Positions 36,301 to 44,510 of a stretch of DNA of 64,000 nt are shown piece after piece. The DNA is from Anabaena cylindrica PCC 7122. Lineage in GTDB: Bacteria > Cyanobacteriota > Cyanobacteriia > Cyanobacteriales > Nostocaceae. The translations under genes were made by a program, and so were the position numbers. The notes under the pieces were generated by a model that saw nothing but the letters and a program-made list of their open reading frames with translations, was not told the DNA's origin and did not search any database. The stretch is taken from NCBI RefSeq assembly GCF_000317695.1, contig NC_019771.1, forward strand, positions 2,360,001-2,424,000, read 5' to 3'. Positions within the stretch are counted from its first letter, which is position 1, and each line of letters opens with the position of its first letter.

Positions 36301-39300
36301 TGCTGCACTTGCCTCTAAACCCAGGAAACCCGCACCGAGTCCATGACCATTAGCATTGTCCCAAGCAATTAAATCATCTTCGAGAAATCTGTAAGATCCG
36401 GCAAAATCGAGAGTTGTATTAATACCTGTTCCAGCAACTGTAGTGGCAAAAATCCGTTCGCGATTAGGAGCGTCATTGTTGCTAGAGTTGTTACCATGAG
36501 AACCAATCCAGTAAATGGTATTACCAATCTGTACTGAACCTTCTAGGTCTACTTCCGAACCAAGGCCAGGGGAACTGGAGAAGTCAAAACTGGTGATTGG
36601 TGATCCTGATTGAGTGCGATCATATAAGCGAATTACTTGGTCTTCATCGTCAGCCACCAGCATATATTGAGCATCAATAGCGATCGCTGTGGAAGCGTCA
36701 CTTGTACCATAGTGAAAGCGGGTGCTGGTAGGGACAACTGAGGCAGCAGAAGCGGCATAGTTGATGATGTATTCAACAAGATTGTTGCCATCCGTCACTG
36801 ATATGGTGATGTCTGCAAATCCAACGTCAGTCGGATTAATTTTCAAATTGCGTGTGCCGCCGCTGCCTGTCAAGTTTAAATTGGCATTCGCTACAACTGA
36901 TTGGTTGCTGCTGCTAACGGTGACTGTGAGATTTTCCACTGGTGTATCAGCATCAGCGATCGCTAAGTCAATACCCAGTATCCTGGCTGGATCGGTAGGA
37001 TCGTTAATTGCACCACTCAAAAATCCTGATCCTGTAGCGGCGAGATTAATAAAAGGTGAAGCAGTATTTTCTGTAATTGTTGGGACTGCACCTACCGCCG
37101 TATCGTTATCAGTAATATTGACTGTGGCGATACTGGGAACTGTAATGCCGTTGTAATTAATATCTGCACTAATCGCAGTATGGGAAATTGCTCCTGTGTG
37201 ACTGCCTTCAAATAACGCATCATCAACCGCCGTAACGGTAACGGTTTGGGCAATATTCCAATTCGCAGAGGTGAAAGTCAGAGTACTGCTACTCACCAGC
37301 AGTTGTGAATCTGCATTAATTGCGATCGCTACATCCGCTGTTGGCTGACTTCTCAATACGACTGTATAAGTATCAGTTGCTCCTCCTTCTGTTACCGCCG
37401 TGCTACCACCAGACTGACTCAGCAAAACTGCGGGACTTGGAACTGCGGCACTGCTATAACTTCCAGGGTTGCCAATACCACCACTTAGAGAATTAAAGGA
37501 ATTTAAATTATCTCCCACCGTTGAAAGTGTCCATGTGGTGATATCATTTGTACCGAGATTAGCCGCCGCAGTCCAAGCACTGACACCATTAGCTCGTGAT
37601 GTTCCTGGAAATTTGGTACTATCTCCATAGGAAAGGCTATCAATCAGTTGGTTGGTGTTATCAAAAATATTGATTTCATCTTCCCGGCCTAAGTTAACCG
37701 TGAGTTCTCCAATCACTTTTACAGATGACGATAGACCCCAATCATTGCGGAAATTGTCAGCATTATTTTCAGTGACAATTACCGATTCACCAGCACCAAC
37801 CATGCCAAAAGCACTTAAAGAAACTGTACCAGCAATGCGGGAATCATCGTCGTAACTCCAACCATTTAGATCAATAGCAGTATCGCCAATGTTGGTAATT
37901 TCAAAAAATTCACTGCCATTCCCACCGTCTTGATATTCTGTAATTCTGATTGCAGGTGAATTTGGTGCAGTATCGTTGTCGGTGATGCTGACTGCGAGGG
38001 AGGGAATCGTCAGACTGTTGTAAATAGGATCAGCACTGGAAATACTATGAGCGATCGCACCATTATGGGGTTTAGTTTCAAAAATGCCATCATCTACTGC
38101 CTGGACGGTAATTGTCTGGGGTGTAGTATCAGTCAGGTTAAGGACAAGGGTAGAAAAGAAGTTAATCCCATCTGTACTGAGCAGAGTCTGTTGATCGGAG
38201 ACGGTAATATTGATATTGACTGCGGCTGTGGGAGTAGTAGTTAAAGCGAGAGTATAAGTATCAGTTACACCGTTTTCTGCTACAGATGTGTTGCTTCCAG
38301 TTTGAGTGAGGATGACAGTCGGTACAACTCCAATTACATAACGCCCAGGATTACCAATATCATTAGCAGTGGATAACACGGAACTTTGAGCATCAGCAAT
38401 GGTGGAGAGTTTCCATTTTGTTGCGTCATTGATACCTAGATTATCTATTTCTGTCCAGCCGCTCACGTTTTGGGTTCGCACCCCTCCAATCGCTTGATCG
38501 TCATAGGTGAGGCGATCTACAAGTTGGTTATTATTGTCATAGATATTGATTTCATCACCGCGTCCTAGTCCTGGTGAAGAATCTCCAATCACTTTAACTG
38601 TTGCATCTAAACCCCAGGCTGTGCGGAATGCAGCAGTGTCAGCAGTTTCAGTAAAGATGACTGATTCACCAGCTTCTACCGTACCGAAGCCACTGAGAGA
38701 GAATGTACCAGGGGTACGATTGCTGTCAGAGTAACTCCAACCTGTTAAATCTACGGGACTGTCGCTCAGATTTGTCAATTCAACAAATTCACCATTGCCC
38801 CCAGAGTAAAGATACTCGGTGATTTGAATGGTGATACCTGAAGCACCAGTTGAGTCATTATCGGTGATGTTGGCAGTAACGTTAGCGATCGCTAATCCAT
38901 TGTAGTTAGCATCGACACTCGTCACGCTATGGGAGATTGTCCCCAGATGAGAATCTTCTAGAATTGCATCATCAACTGCCGAAACTGTCACTGTCTGCCC
39001 GACATTCCAATTAGCAGTCGTAAAAGTGAGGGAATTGGAGCTAGTTGTCACTTGTGAATCACCATTCAGGGTGATGATCACATCTGCTGTTGGTTGGCTA
39101 TTTAAGACAATCGTATAGCTGTCAGTTGCGCCACCTTCTGTGACATTGGTCGTGCCACCAGATTGGGAAAGCGTAATCCCTACAATTGATGCAGCACCTA
39201 ATGTAAATGCTGTATCACTAAAAGGTACATCTGGGGCAATGGTATCAATGCTCTGATCACCGGCACCATCTTGAGCAATCCAATTGCTAGGATTATTGAT

Positions 39301-39831
39301 AATCGGTAAATAAGCTGCGAAGTTAGCTTGGTTTGTGCGAGCGCCATTGAAAACTGCAACATCCGCGCCACCAGCAGCTAGTGATGATAAATCTAAAGCA
39401 TTTACCCCGGCTGTTAAGCCTGTATTCGTTAGTAGACCATTTGTAGTACTAAATCCGCTATTGGCAATCGCAGTCATAAATGTGGGTGAAGCTGCATCTC
39501 CCTGATAGGCATAAAGCACTTCGCTACTGGCGCTGAGTCCTCTATTAGTGCCTCGTTCTGCTACGGGTTGGGTAACTGTTCCTGTGCTGGCAGCGATATC
39601 TCCAGAACCAATGTTATCAATGCGGACGATTGTTCCTGCGGGGATTAAAACGTTAGATGTCCAGCTAAAAGCACCTTCGTTTGTATCAACCCAAGCAGTA
39701 CCGTTCCACTCGTTATCCTCAAAAATAATTACTTCGTTAGGATTAATATCAACTAACGCCACAAAAGCAATATTGTCATTACCATCCGCGTTAAACCCAA
39801 CAAAAGCGATATTTCCTGCTGTAAGTGCCAT
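33343..39831 (-). CDS. giant secreted ExeM/NucH-like nuclease with lamin-tail, Calx-beta-like and RTX-like regions
   Basis: The product has 2162 residues. Approximate order: an N-terminal beta domain (1-205); three copies of a Calx-beta-like module beginning SQSGGTTNVTEGGATDSYTI and ending ITDND (about 216-328, 505-620, 800-920); two lamin-tail domains between them (ITEYLYSGGNGEFVELTNLS); a propeller-like region (about 1035-1340); an OB-fold (IPGIVTAVDSNGFYLQDPN); and an endonuclease/exonuclease/phosphatase domain (LAIATYNVLNLDPND, IIGLQEIQDN, VVVGDLNEFE, ASDHDPILVTLTI). The C-terminus has RTX-like GGNGDDSF/GGAGADQF repeats. No Sec signal is seen; the RTX tail suggests type I secretion. The likely role is extracellular DNA degradation for phosphate or carbon. 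Confidence 0.85.
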   Translation of the reverse strand: MALTAGNIAFVGFNADGNDNIAFVALVDINPNEVIIFEDNEWNGTAWVDTNEGAFSWTSNVLIPAGTIVRIDNIGSGDIAASTGTVTQPVAERGTNRGLSASSEVLYAYQGDAASPTFMTAIANSGFSTTNGLLTNTGLTAGVNALDLSSLAAGGADVAVFNGARTNQANFAAYLPIINNPSNWIAQDGAGDQSIDTIAPDVPFSDTAFTLGAASIVGITLSQSGGTTNVTEGGATDSYTIVLNSQPTADVIITLNGDSQVTTSSNSLTFTTANWNVGQTVTVSAVDDAILEDSHLGTISHSVTSVDANYNGLAIANVTANITDNDSTGASGITIQITEYLYSGGNGEFVELTNLSDSPVDLTGWSYSDSNRTPGTFSLSGFGTVEAGESVIFTETADTAAFRTAWGLDATVKVIGDSSPGLGRGDEINIYDNNNQLVDRLTYDDQAIGGVRTQNVSGWTEIDNLGINDATKWKLSTIADAQSSVLSTANDIGNPGRYVIGVVPTVILTQTGSNTSVAENGVTDTYTLALTTTPTAAVNINITVSDQQTLLSTDGINFFSTLVLNLTDTTPQTITVQAVDDGIFETKPHNGAIAHSISSADPIYNSLTIPSLAVSITDNDTAPNSPAIRITEYQDGGNGSEFFEITNIGDTAIDLNGWSYDDDSRIAGTVSLSAFGMVGAGESVIVTENNADNFRNDWGLSSSVKVIGELTVNLGREDEINIFDNTNQLIDSLSYGDSTKFPGTSRANGVSAWTAAANLGTNDITTWTLSTVGDNLNSFNSLSGGIGNPGSYSSAAVPSPAVLLSQSGGSTAVTEGGATDTYTVVLRSQPTADVAIAINADSQLLVSSSTLTFTSANWNIAQTVTVTAVDDALFEGSHTGAISHTAISADINYNGITVPSIATVNITDNDTAVGAVPTITENTASPFINLAATGSGFLSGAINDPTDPARILGIDLAIADADTPVENLTVTVSSSNQSVVANANLNLTGSGGTRNLKINPTDVGFADITISVTDGNNLVEYIINYAASAASVVPTSTRFHYGTSDASTAIAIDAQYMLVADDEDQVIRLYDRTQSGSPITSFDFSSSPGLGSEVDLEGSVQIGNTIYWIGSHGNNSSNNDAPNRERIFATTVAGTGINTTLDFAGSYRFLEDDLIAWDNANGHGLGAGFLGLEASAAGGVSVSSSNGFNIEGLTASPDGNSVYIAFRTPLEPTSDRTQALIVPVTNFSSILDNTGGTAGSATFGAPIQLDLGGRGIRSIERNTTGEYVIIAGAVGAATDSAPNDFRLYTWTGNVADAPVLRTADLTSLNTNGSFEGIVTVPDNLTGSTKIQLLVDNGDTFWYNNSVASKDLDQDNFQKFRTEEVTLDAIKIHTIQGAGHISSLVGQVVTDIPGIVTAVDSNGFYLQDPNPDNDIATSEGIFVFTGSTPTVSVGDAITVTGTVSEFTPGGASTGNLSTTQIGGNPTITILSSDNVLPSAVIIGAGGRVPPSQVIDDDGLTSFDPITDGIDFYESLEGMRVTAKNLLAVSPTNSFGEIYTVVDNGTGATGLSQRGTINIAPNDFNPERIQIDEDNGVFDFAFPNVNVGDRLGDVTGVVGYNFGNFEVIPTEDFVSNIQFANLQPEVTTLNQGSDTLAIATYNVLNLDPNDADGDLDIADGRFNAIASQIVNNLKSPDIIGLQEIQDNSGSTNDGVTSASLTLQTLIDAIAAAGGPTYKFIDNTFITNNNSGGQPGANIRNAFLYNDSRVDLVDGSVQTVPSSSFAAFTDTRLPLIANFAFNGEEITVINNHFSSKGGSSPLFGRNQPSVGGESGGNGQENNAINGSLDQRRAQAEAVNNFVDGILATNPNSNVVVVGDLNEFEFISPLNILAGGNSSVLTNLTNTLPENERYTYNFDGNSQSLDHILVSNNLGATAQVDIVHVNSEFVDNAQRASDHDPILVTLTITQNISTLPAVGTPGNDDIFPVQSSSFDGVQDILFTGAGNDTVDLQLGTLANAGNNRINLGSADDIIYVNRQDRAFGSDGNDEFDATDAKGGNRMSGGEGNDIFYLGSNDRALGGNGDDSFFVQEGGGNLLSGGAGADQFWIVNAQLPQVANTIVDFQVGVDVIGIGGAVSLGITTSTLQLNQVNADTHINFNNQTLAVLTGIQSVSLNLTDSNQFVLV

Positions 39832-40112
39832 AATTCAAATTTTCCCTGCGATTTTAAGAAATCACATCAAAATAATTGGTGAGTATCCTATCTAGTAGGC
39901 TTACTCAGTTTGGTTAAGAGAACAAAAAGTAAAAATTATTAGAACATTATCAATACTTTTTCCAAACAAAGAGAATGACGGGGAAGGCTTCTTGCTGTTT
40001 CAGCTTAAAAATGTACATAAGGTAATTCCCTAACTTTGACGTAGTAAATAAAATTGCTGGTAAATTCATACTTTATTGCTATGTTTGCAAGCCGCAACAA
40101 GTATTTGCTGGC
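39832..40112. other. intergenic, upstream of the giant nuclease
   Basis: No gene is seen. The AT-rich stretch next to 39831 should hold the promoter of the giant nuclease gene, but no clear boxes were identified. Confidence 0.4.
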
Positions 40113-40265
40113 AAAAAAGGGCTAATTGTCGGAATGGAAAAATTTGAAAATCAGCATAAAAGTGAAATACTCGTTGTGCAAGAGCTAATCACAGCTTTAG
40201 ATATACAAGATGTTGTCTTCAGTTTTGATTCCTTACATTGCAAAAAAAACTTTCAAAATAATTGA
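40113..40265 (+). pseudogene. ISAs1-family transposase remnant
   Basis: The frame reads KKGLIVGMEKFENQHKSEIL then VVQELITALDIQDVVFSFDS and LHCKKN, matching the central DDE region of ISAs1/H-repeat transposases (pattern VxxLITALDxxxxVFTxDALHCQKxT). Only about 50 codons survive, with no start or end. Function is lost. Confidence 0.7.
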
Positions 40266-40361
40266 AAGTGGTAAATAGTATTGCTTCTAGGACAATGAGA
40301 TTATTTTGTCACAGATTTAAACATGATCTGGTGTTGATGTGGAAGTTCTCACACCGATGCC

Positions 40362-41327
40362 TCAAGTAAGCGTTGCGATCGCAATGCGCTCCGTAAGAAT
40401 CGCAATTTTTCCCACCGCACGCCCTCCTTCACTATACCGATGAGCTTTTGCTAAATCTTGTAAAGGATAGGTGCTATCAATCAAAGTCCGCATTTTACCC
40501 CCTTCAATCAAATCTTTTAAATAAACCAAATCCTTGCTATTCGGTCTTTCCAACACAAATTTTACCTTTTGTCCCGGCATAAACATTGTTAAAAAACTCT
40601 GCAAAATCATTTCCGGGTTAGGTAACGTGGAAATAAAAACCCCATTTGGCTTTAAAACTTTTCTGCAATTAGAAAATGCTCGTTTGGCAACTGCATCAAA
40701 AATAATATCGTACTGCACATTACCTTCTGTAAAATCCTGTTGCGTATAGTCAATCACTAAATCTGCATTCAAAGATTTCACCAAATCCAAATTTCTGGTA
40801 CTGCAAACACCTGTCACCTCAGCCCCCAACGTCTTAGCAATTTGCACCGCAAAAATGCCCACACCGCCCGAAGCCCCATTAATCAATACCGTTTGACCTA
40901 ATTTGATATTTCCCAAGTCTTGCAGGGCTTGTAGAGCCGTTAGCGCCGCTAAAGGTACAGTAGCTGCTTCCTCATAACTCATATTTGTGGGTTTGGGAGC
41001 CGCAAAATTTTCCGGGATAGCTGCAAATTCTGCATAAGCACCTCCAGGAAAACTAGTACTGCCATAAATAGCATCTCCTACTTGGAAGCGCGTCACTTGT
41101 GAACCAACTTCTACCACTTCCCCAGCCACATCAAACCCCAGAATCATTGGGAAATTGTTTCCCGTCAATAAACTCAACATTCCCTGGCGGATTTTCCAAT
41201 CAATGGGATTAACACTACTAGCATGAACCTTTACCAGTAACTGCTCAGGTTTTATTTTCGGCTGTTCCACCTCTTCATACTGCAACACTTCAGCAGAACC
41301 ATAGCGACGGATAACAACAGCTTTCAT
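40362..41327 (-). CDS. zinc-independent MDR family NAD(P)H:quinone oxidoreductase
   Basis: This 321-residue medium-chain dehydrogenase/reductase of the quinone-oxidoreductase type has an N-terminal GroES-like fold (VKVHASSVNPIDWKIRQG, about residues 33-50; LGFDVAGEVVEVG) and a Rossmann nucleotide site VLINGASGGVGIFAVQIAK (about 146-164). The structural and catalytic zinc ligands of alcohol dehydrogenases are absent. It probably reduces quinones or enones with NADPH. It stands alone. Confidence 0.85.
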   Translation of the reverse strand: MKAVVIRRYGSAEVLQYEEVEQPKIKPEQLLVKVHASSVNPIDWKIRQGMLSLLTGNNFPMILGFDVAGEVVEVGSQVTRFQVGDAIYGSTSFPGGAYAEFAAIPENFAAPKPTNMSYEEAATVPLAALTALQALQDLGNIKLGQTVLINGASGGVGIFAVQIAKTLGAEVTGVCSTRNLDLVKSLNADLVIDYTQQDFTEGNVQYDIIFDAVAKRAFSNCRKVLKPNGVFISTLPNPEMILQSFLTMFMPGQKVKFVLERPNSKDLVYLKDLIEGGKMRTLIDSTYPLQDLAKAHRYSEGGRAVGKIAILTERIAIATLT

Positions 41328-42209
41328 GACATTTCCCCCTGTTTGACTTGTTCGCCATATATATAGTGTAGCGATGCCAAAAGTTCAGAACGATTAATTT
41401 TTTTCCTATTCCCTATTCTTTGATTTGAGATTATTTATCATTCCCGAATAGCTTTAAGAACGTGAAACCAAGGAAAACTGGCTTAAAAAACTAAATTTAT
41501 TGCAAATAATCTGCATTAAGAGTTATTATTGTATTGAAGCTAAAATGCTCATTCAACATAGGTTAGAAGTGCAATTAACATCATTGATCATTGAAAAATT
41601 AAAAGAATATGAACTGCATTTTTATCTCCAAAAAAATGATATGTTGGATACAGAATATAGATTGGCAAATATCTGGACTATGACAACGGTTTCTACTCCA
41701 GATTTACACTTCAAATCCCTTGCAAACTAACGCTTTTAGCAGGATTTGAGGATAGTTTGAGTACATGGGTAATGTAGCCCAAATTAAACTAAATTATTAC
41801 TCAATCCCTTGCAGGTATTGGGTTTTGACTGAGTACAAAGAAATCCTGAACCCCACTCGAAAAATACTCGTACCCCAACTGAAAAACACTAGAACCTGTA
41901 CCCGAAAAAATTTTATTTAATTTTTGTAACCCTAGCAAAGATTGGGGTTTCTAGATCTGAGTACAAACATAATATATCCAATAAATCCTATCCTAGACAG
42001 CCCCAGCACCTATCTAGAAACGGCTGCTATAAATCATTTATCGCCAATCACTTAACGCTCCTTAACAAAGTTAGAAGCCAAAAGTGAGTGGAGGGATGAG
42101 ATAGCACCATGCCTAGAGTGAATGGAAGTCGCGGCTGTACACACAAAGTCTACCCCAGACCCAAACGTTGACACACACCAGCCGAACCCCAAGCATTGTC
42201 TGCCCACCC
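41328..42209. other. long spacer upstream of nifB
   Basis: No convincing gene is seen; a 76-codon frame at 41500-41730 has no recognisable character. From about 42060 the sequence changes to mixed-composition, noncoding-looking DNA with direct and inverted short repeats (for example ctaccccagacccaaac, ccagccgaaccccaagc). This suggests a structured transcript leader or regulatory region for nifB. No NtcA-type GTA-N8-TAC site was found by eye. Confidence 0.45.
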
Positions 42210-42340
42210 TTGTATCAATTTTAGATTAGGAATTTGGACTTCGACTGCGCTCAGTCGAACGATTTTGGATAAAAAGCCTTGATTAATAGGCTATTTCCAG
42301 AAATATAAATCATCCTACTTATCTAAAATTGGTATCAATA
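42210..42340. repeat. MITE-like insertion in the nifB leader
   Basis: About 131 bp is bounded by inverted repeats of roughly 20 bp (TTGTATCAATTTTAGATTAG at the left; the right end, inverted, reads TTGATACCAATTTTAGATAAG with one small shift). Its centre carries the 20-bp palindrome TTCGACTGCGCTCAGTCGAA at 42240-42259. It lies 115 bp before the nifB ATG. Confidence 0.6.
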
Positions 42341-42454
42341 CCAGGTTAACACCTGTGGGCAAGTGAGTAAGACGCGACTTCGGTTCATAGGCATTGGCAG
42401 TAGTAAAAGCATCTCCCACAGTGGCTCTCTAGTCCACCGAACTTGCGAAATTCA

Positions 42455-43915
42455 ATGACACTACCTGCTACAAACATTCTCACCTCCTCCAATCAGGAAT
42501 CCATTATCACCCCAGCTAAATCTGCTGGTTGCGGTTGCGACAGCACCACAACTCCAGAAATGGACGAAAAACTTATAGAACGCATAGCCAAACATCCTTG
42601 CTATAGTGAAGAAGCTCATCATCACTATGCCCGGATGCACGTTGCAGTTGCACCAGCTTGTAATATTCAATGCAACTATTGTAACCGCAAGTATGACTGT
42701 GCTAACGAAAGTCGCCCTGGAGTGGTAAGTGAGTTGCTCACACCTGAAGAAGCCGCACATAAAGTGTTGGTAATTGCGGGTAAAATTCCCCAAATGACAG
42801 TTTTGGGAGTTGCGGGGCCTGGTGATCCTTTGGCTAATCCAGAAAAAACTTTCCGTACTTTTGAATTAATTGCAGATAAAGCACCAGATATTAAACTGTG
42901 CTTATCTACGAACGGTTTGATGTTAACAGAATATGTTGATCGCATCAAACAATTAAATATAGATCACGTTACTATCACCCTTAACACTATCGACCCAGAA
43001 ATAGGCGCACAAATCTATTCTTGGGTTCATTACAAACGTAAGCGTTATAGAGGCGTGGAAGGAGCAAAAATTCTCCTAGAAAAGCAGTTGGAAGGTTTGC
43101 AAGCTCTCAAAGAAGCTGATATCTTGTGCAAAGTTAATTCCGTGATGATTCCTGGAGTTAATGACAAACATTTAGTAGAAGTTAACAAAGCTATTCGTGA
43201 GAGAGGTGCATTCTTACACAACATCATGCCGCTGATTTCTGCACCGGAACATGGTACACACTTTGGTTTAACAGGTCAACGGGGACCCACAGGTAAAGAA
43301 CTGAAGGAAGTCCAAGACAACTGTTCTGGTAACATGAAAATGATGCGTCACTGTCGTCAGTGCCGAGCAGATGCGGTAGGATTATTAGGAGAAGACCGCA
43401 GCCAAGAATTCACCAAAGATAAATTCTTGGAAATGGCCCCAGAATATAACTTGGAAACACGCCAAGAAGTTCACGAAGGTATTGAGAAATTTAGAGAAGA
43501 AATTAAAGCAGCTAAAGATAAAGCAAAAGCAACTGCTGTAGAGAGTAACAATGGCAAATCTCTACAAAACAAACCCAAAATCTTAGTTGCAGTAGCAACA
43601 AAAGGTGGTGGATTAGTTAACCAACACTTCGGACACGCTAAAGAATTTCAAGTGTATGAAGTTGATGGTAACGAAGTGCGCTTTGTCAGTCATCGCAAGA
43701 TTGACCAATATTGTCAAGGTGGATACAGCGAAGAAGCTACCGCAGACAATATAATGAAAGCGATCGCAGATTGTAAAGCGGTCTTGGTATCCAAAATCGG
43801 CAACTGTCCTAAAGAAAAACTAGAAGCAGCCGGGATACAAACTGTTGAAGCTTACGACGTAATTGAAAAAGTTGCTCTAGAGTTTTACGAGCAATATGTA
43901 GCGACTGGGGAATAG
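42455..43915 (+). CDS. nifB: nitrogenase cofactor biosynthesis radical-SAM protein NifB
   Basis: This 486-residue enzyme makes NifB-co, the Fe-S-carbide core of FeMo-co. The radical-SAM CxxxCxxC motif is C69, C73 and C76 (PACNIQCNYCNRKYDC), with an auxiliary cluster Cys pair near CRQCRADA. The C-terminal domain (about 370-480, ILVAVATKGGGLVNQHFGHAKEF) is the NifX/NafY-like cofactor-binding module. I chose the ATG at 42455; a TTG at 42443 would add four residues. It is the first gene of the nif cluster and is separated from fdxN by a repeat-filled spacer. Confidence 0.97.
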   Translation: MTLPATNILTSSNQESIITPAKSAGCGCDSTTTPEMDEKLIERIAKHPCYSEEAHHHYARMHVAVAPACNIQCNYCNRKYDCANESRPGVVSELLTPEEAAHKVLVIAGKIPQMTVLGVAGPGDPLANPEKTFRTFELIADKAPDIKLCLSTNGLMLTEYVDRIKQLNIDHVTITLNTIDPEIGAQIYSWVHYKRKRYRGVEGAKILLEKQLEGLQALKEADILCKVNSVMIPGVNDKHLVEVNKAIRERGAFLHNIMPLISAPEHGTHFGLTGQRGPTGKELKEVQDNCSGNMKMMRHCRQCRADAVGLLGEDRSQEFTKDKFLEMAPEYNLETRQEVHEGIEKFREEIKAAKDKAKATAVESNNGKSLQNKPKILVAVATKGGGLVNQHFGHAKEFQVYEVDGNEVRFVSHRKIDQYCQGGYSEEATADNIMKAIADCKAVLVSKIGNCPKEKLEAAGIQTVEAYDVIEKVALEFYEQYVATGE

Positions 43916-43985
43916 GGACTGGGGACTAGGGACTGGGGACTAGGAAAGAAACTTTTCCCAATACCCAGTACCCAGTACCCAATCA
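43911..43985. repeat. tandem microrepeat between nifB and fdxN
   Basis: GGGGACTAGGGACTGGGGACTAGG-type units (each gggact(g/a)ggg-like) are followed by the inverse-flavoured unit ccaatacccagtacccagtaccc. This is a short tandemly repeated repetitive (STRR) sequence of the type often found in heterocystous cyanobacteria. It touches the nifB stop. Confidence 0.6.
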
Positions 43986-44017
43986 CTAATCACCAATTCA
44001 CACAAAGGCAAATAATT

Positions 44018-44356
44018 ATGGCTTACAAAATTACTAGCCAGTGTATTTCCTGCAAGCTTTGTTTGTCTGTTTGTCCCACCGGTGCAATTAAAGTAGTTGA
44101 CGGTATTCACTGGATTGACTCTGAACTTTGCACAAACTGTATTGACAGTATTTACACCGTACCTCAATGTAAAGCTGGTTGTCCCACTGCTCATGGTTGC
44201 GTTAAACAACCAAGCGATTATTGGGAAGGTTGGTTTGCTAATTACAATCGCGTTTTAGCAAAGTTGACAAATAAACAAGATTACTGGGAACGTTGGCGGA
44301 ATACTTATTCCCAAAAGTTCTCCGAACAGTTGCAAAAGCATCAAGTAGTGGTTTAG
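44018..44356 (+). CDS. fdxN: bacterial-type 2[4Fe-4S] ferredoxin FdxN, uninterrupted
   Basis: The 112-residue ferredoxin has two cluster motifs: CISCKLCLSVCPTG near residues 8-21, and CTNCIDSIYTVPQCKAGCP near residues 40-58, which has the long spacing usual in cyanobacterial FdxN. It donates electrons in nitrogenase maturation in the heterocyst. In Anabaena PCC 7120 this gene is interrupted by a 55-kb element; here it is intact. It lies between nifB and nifS on the same strand. Confidence 0.93.
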   Translation: MAYKITSQCISCKLCLSVCPTGAIKVVDGIHWIDSELCTNCIDSIYTVPQCKAGCPTAHGCVKQPSDYWEGWFANYNRVLAKLTNKQDYWERWRNTYSQKFSEQLQKHQVVV

Positions 44357-44510
44357 GTGACGGGTAATAGGTGACAGGTGAGCCAGCGCAGTCTTGGGGG
44401 TTTCCCCCATGAGCGACTGGCGAACCCGAAGGGTGACAGAAAAGAAGTAAGTTTTTACCAATTACCAATTACCCATTACCTATTCCCAATAAGTAATAAC
44501 TAATAACTTA

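Noticed and set aside
35394..37156. Several 80- to 130-codon frames opposite the giant nuclease
   Set aside because: All are inside a 2162-codon gene with clear domains; they lack independent support.
41500..41730. 76-codon frame upstream of nifB
   Set aside because: No recognisable protein features and no ribosome-binding site; composition is that of the surrounding AT-rich spacer.
44018..44356. fdxN element as in Anabaena PCC 7120
   Set aside because: fdxN is complete here, with both cluster motifs and a normal stop; no interruption is present.
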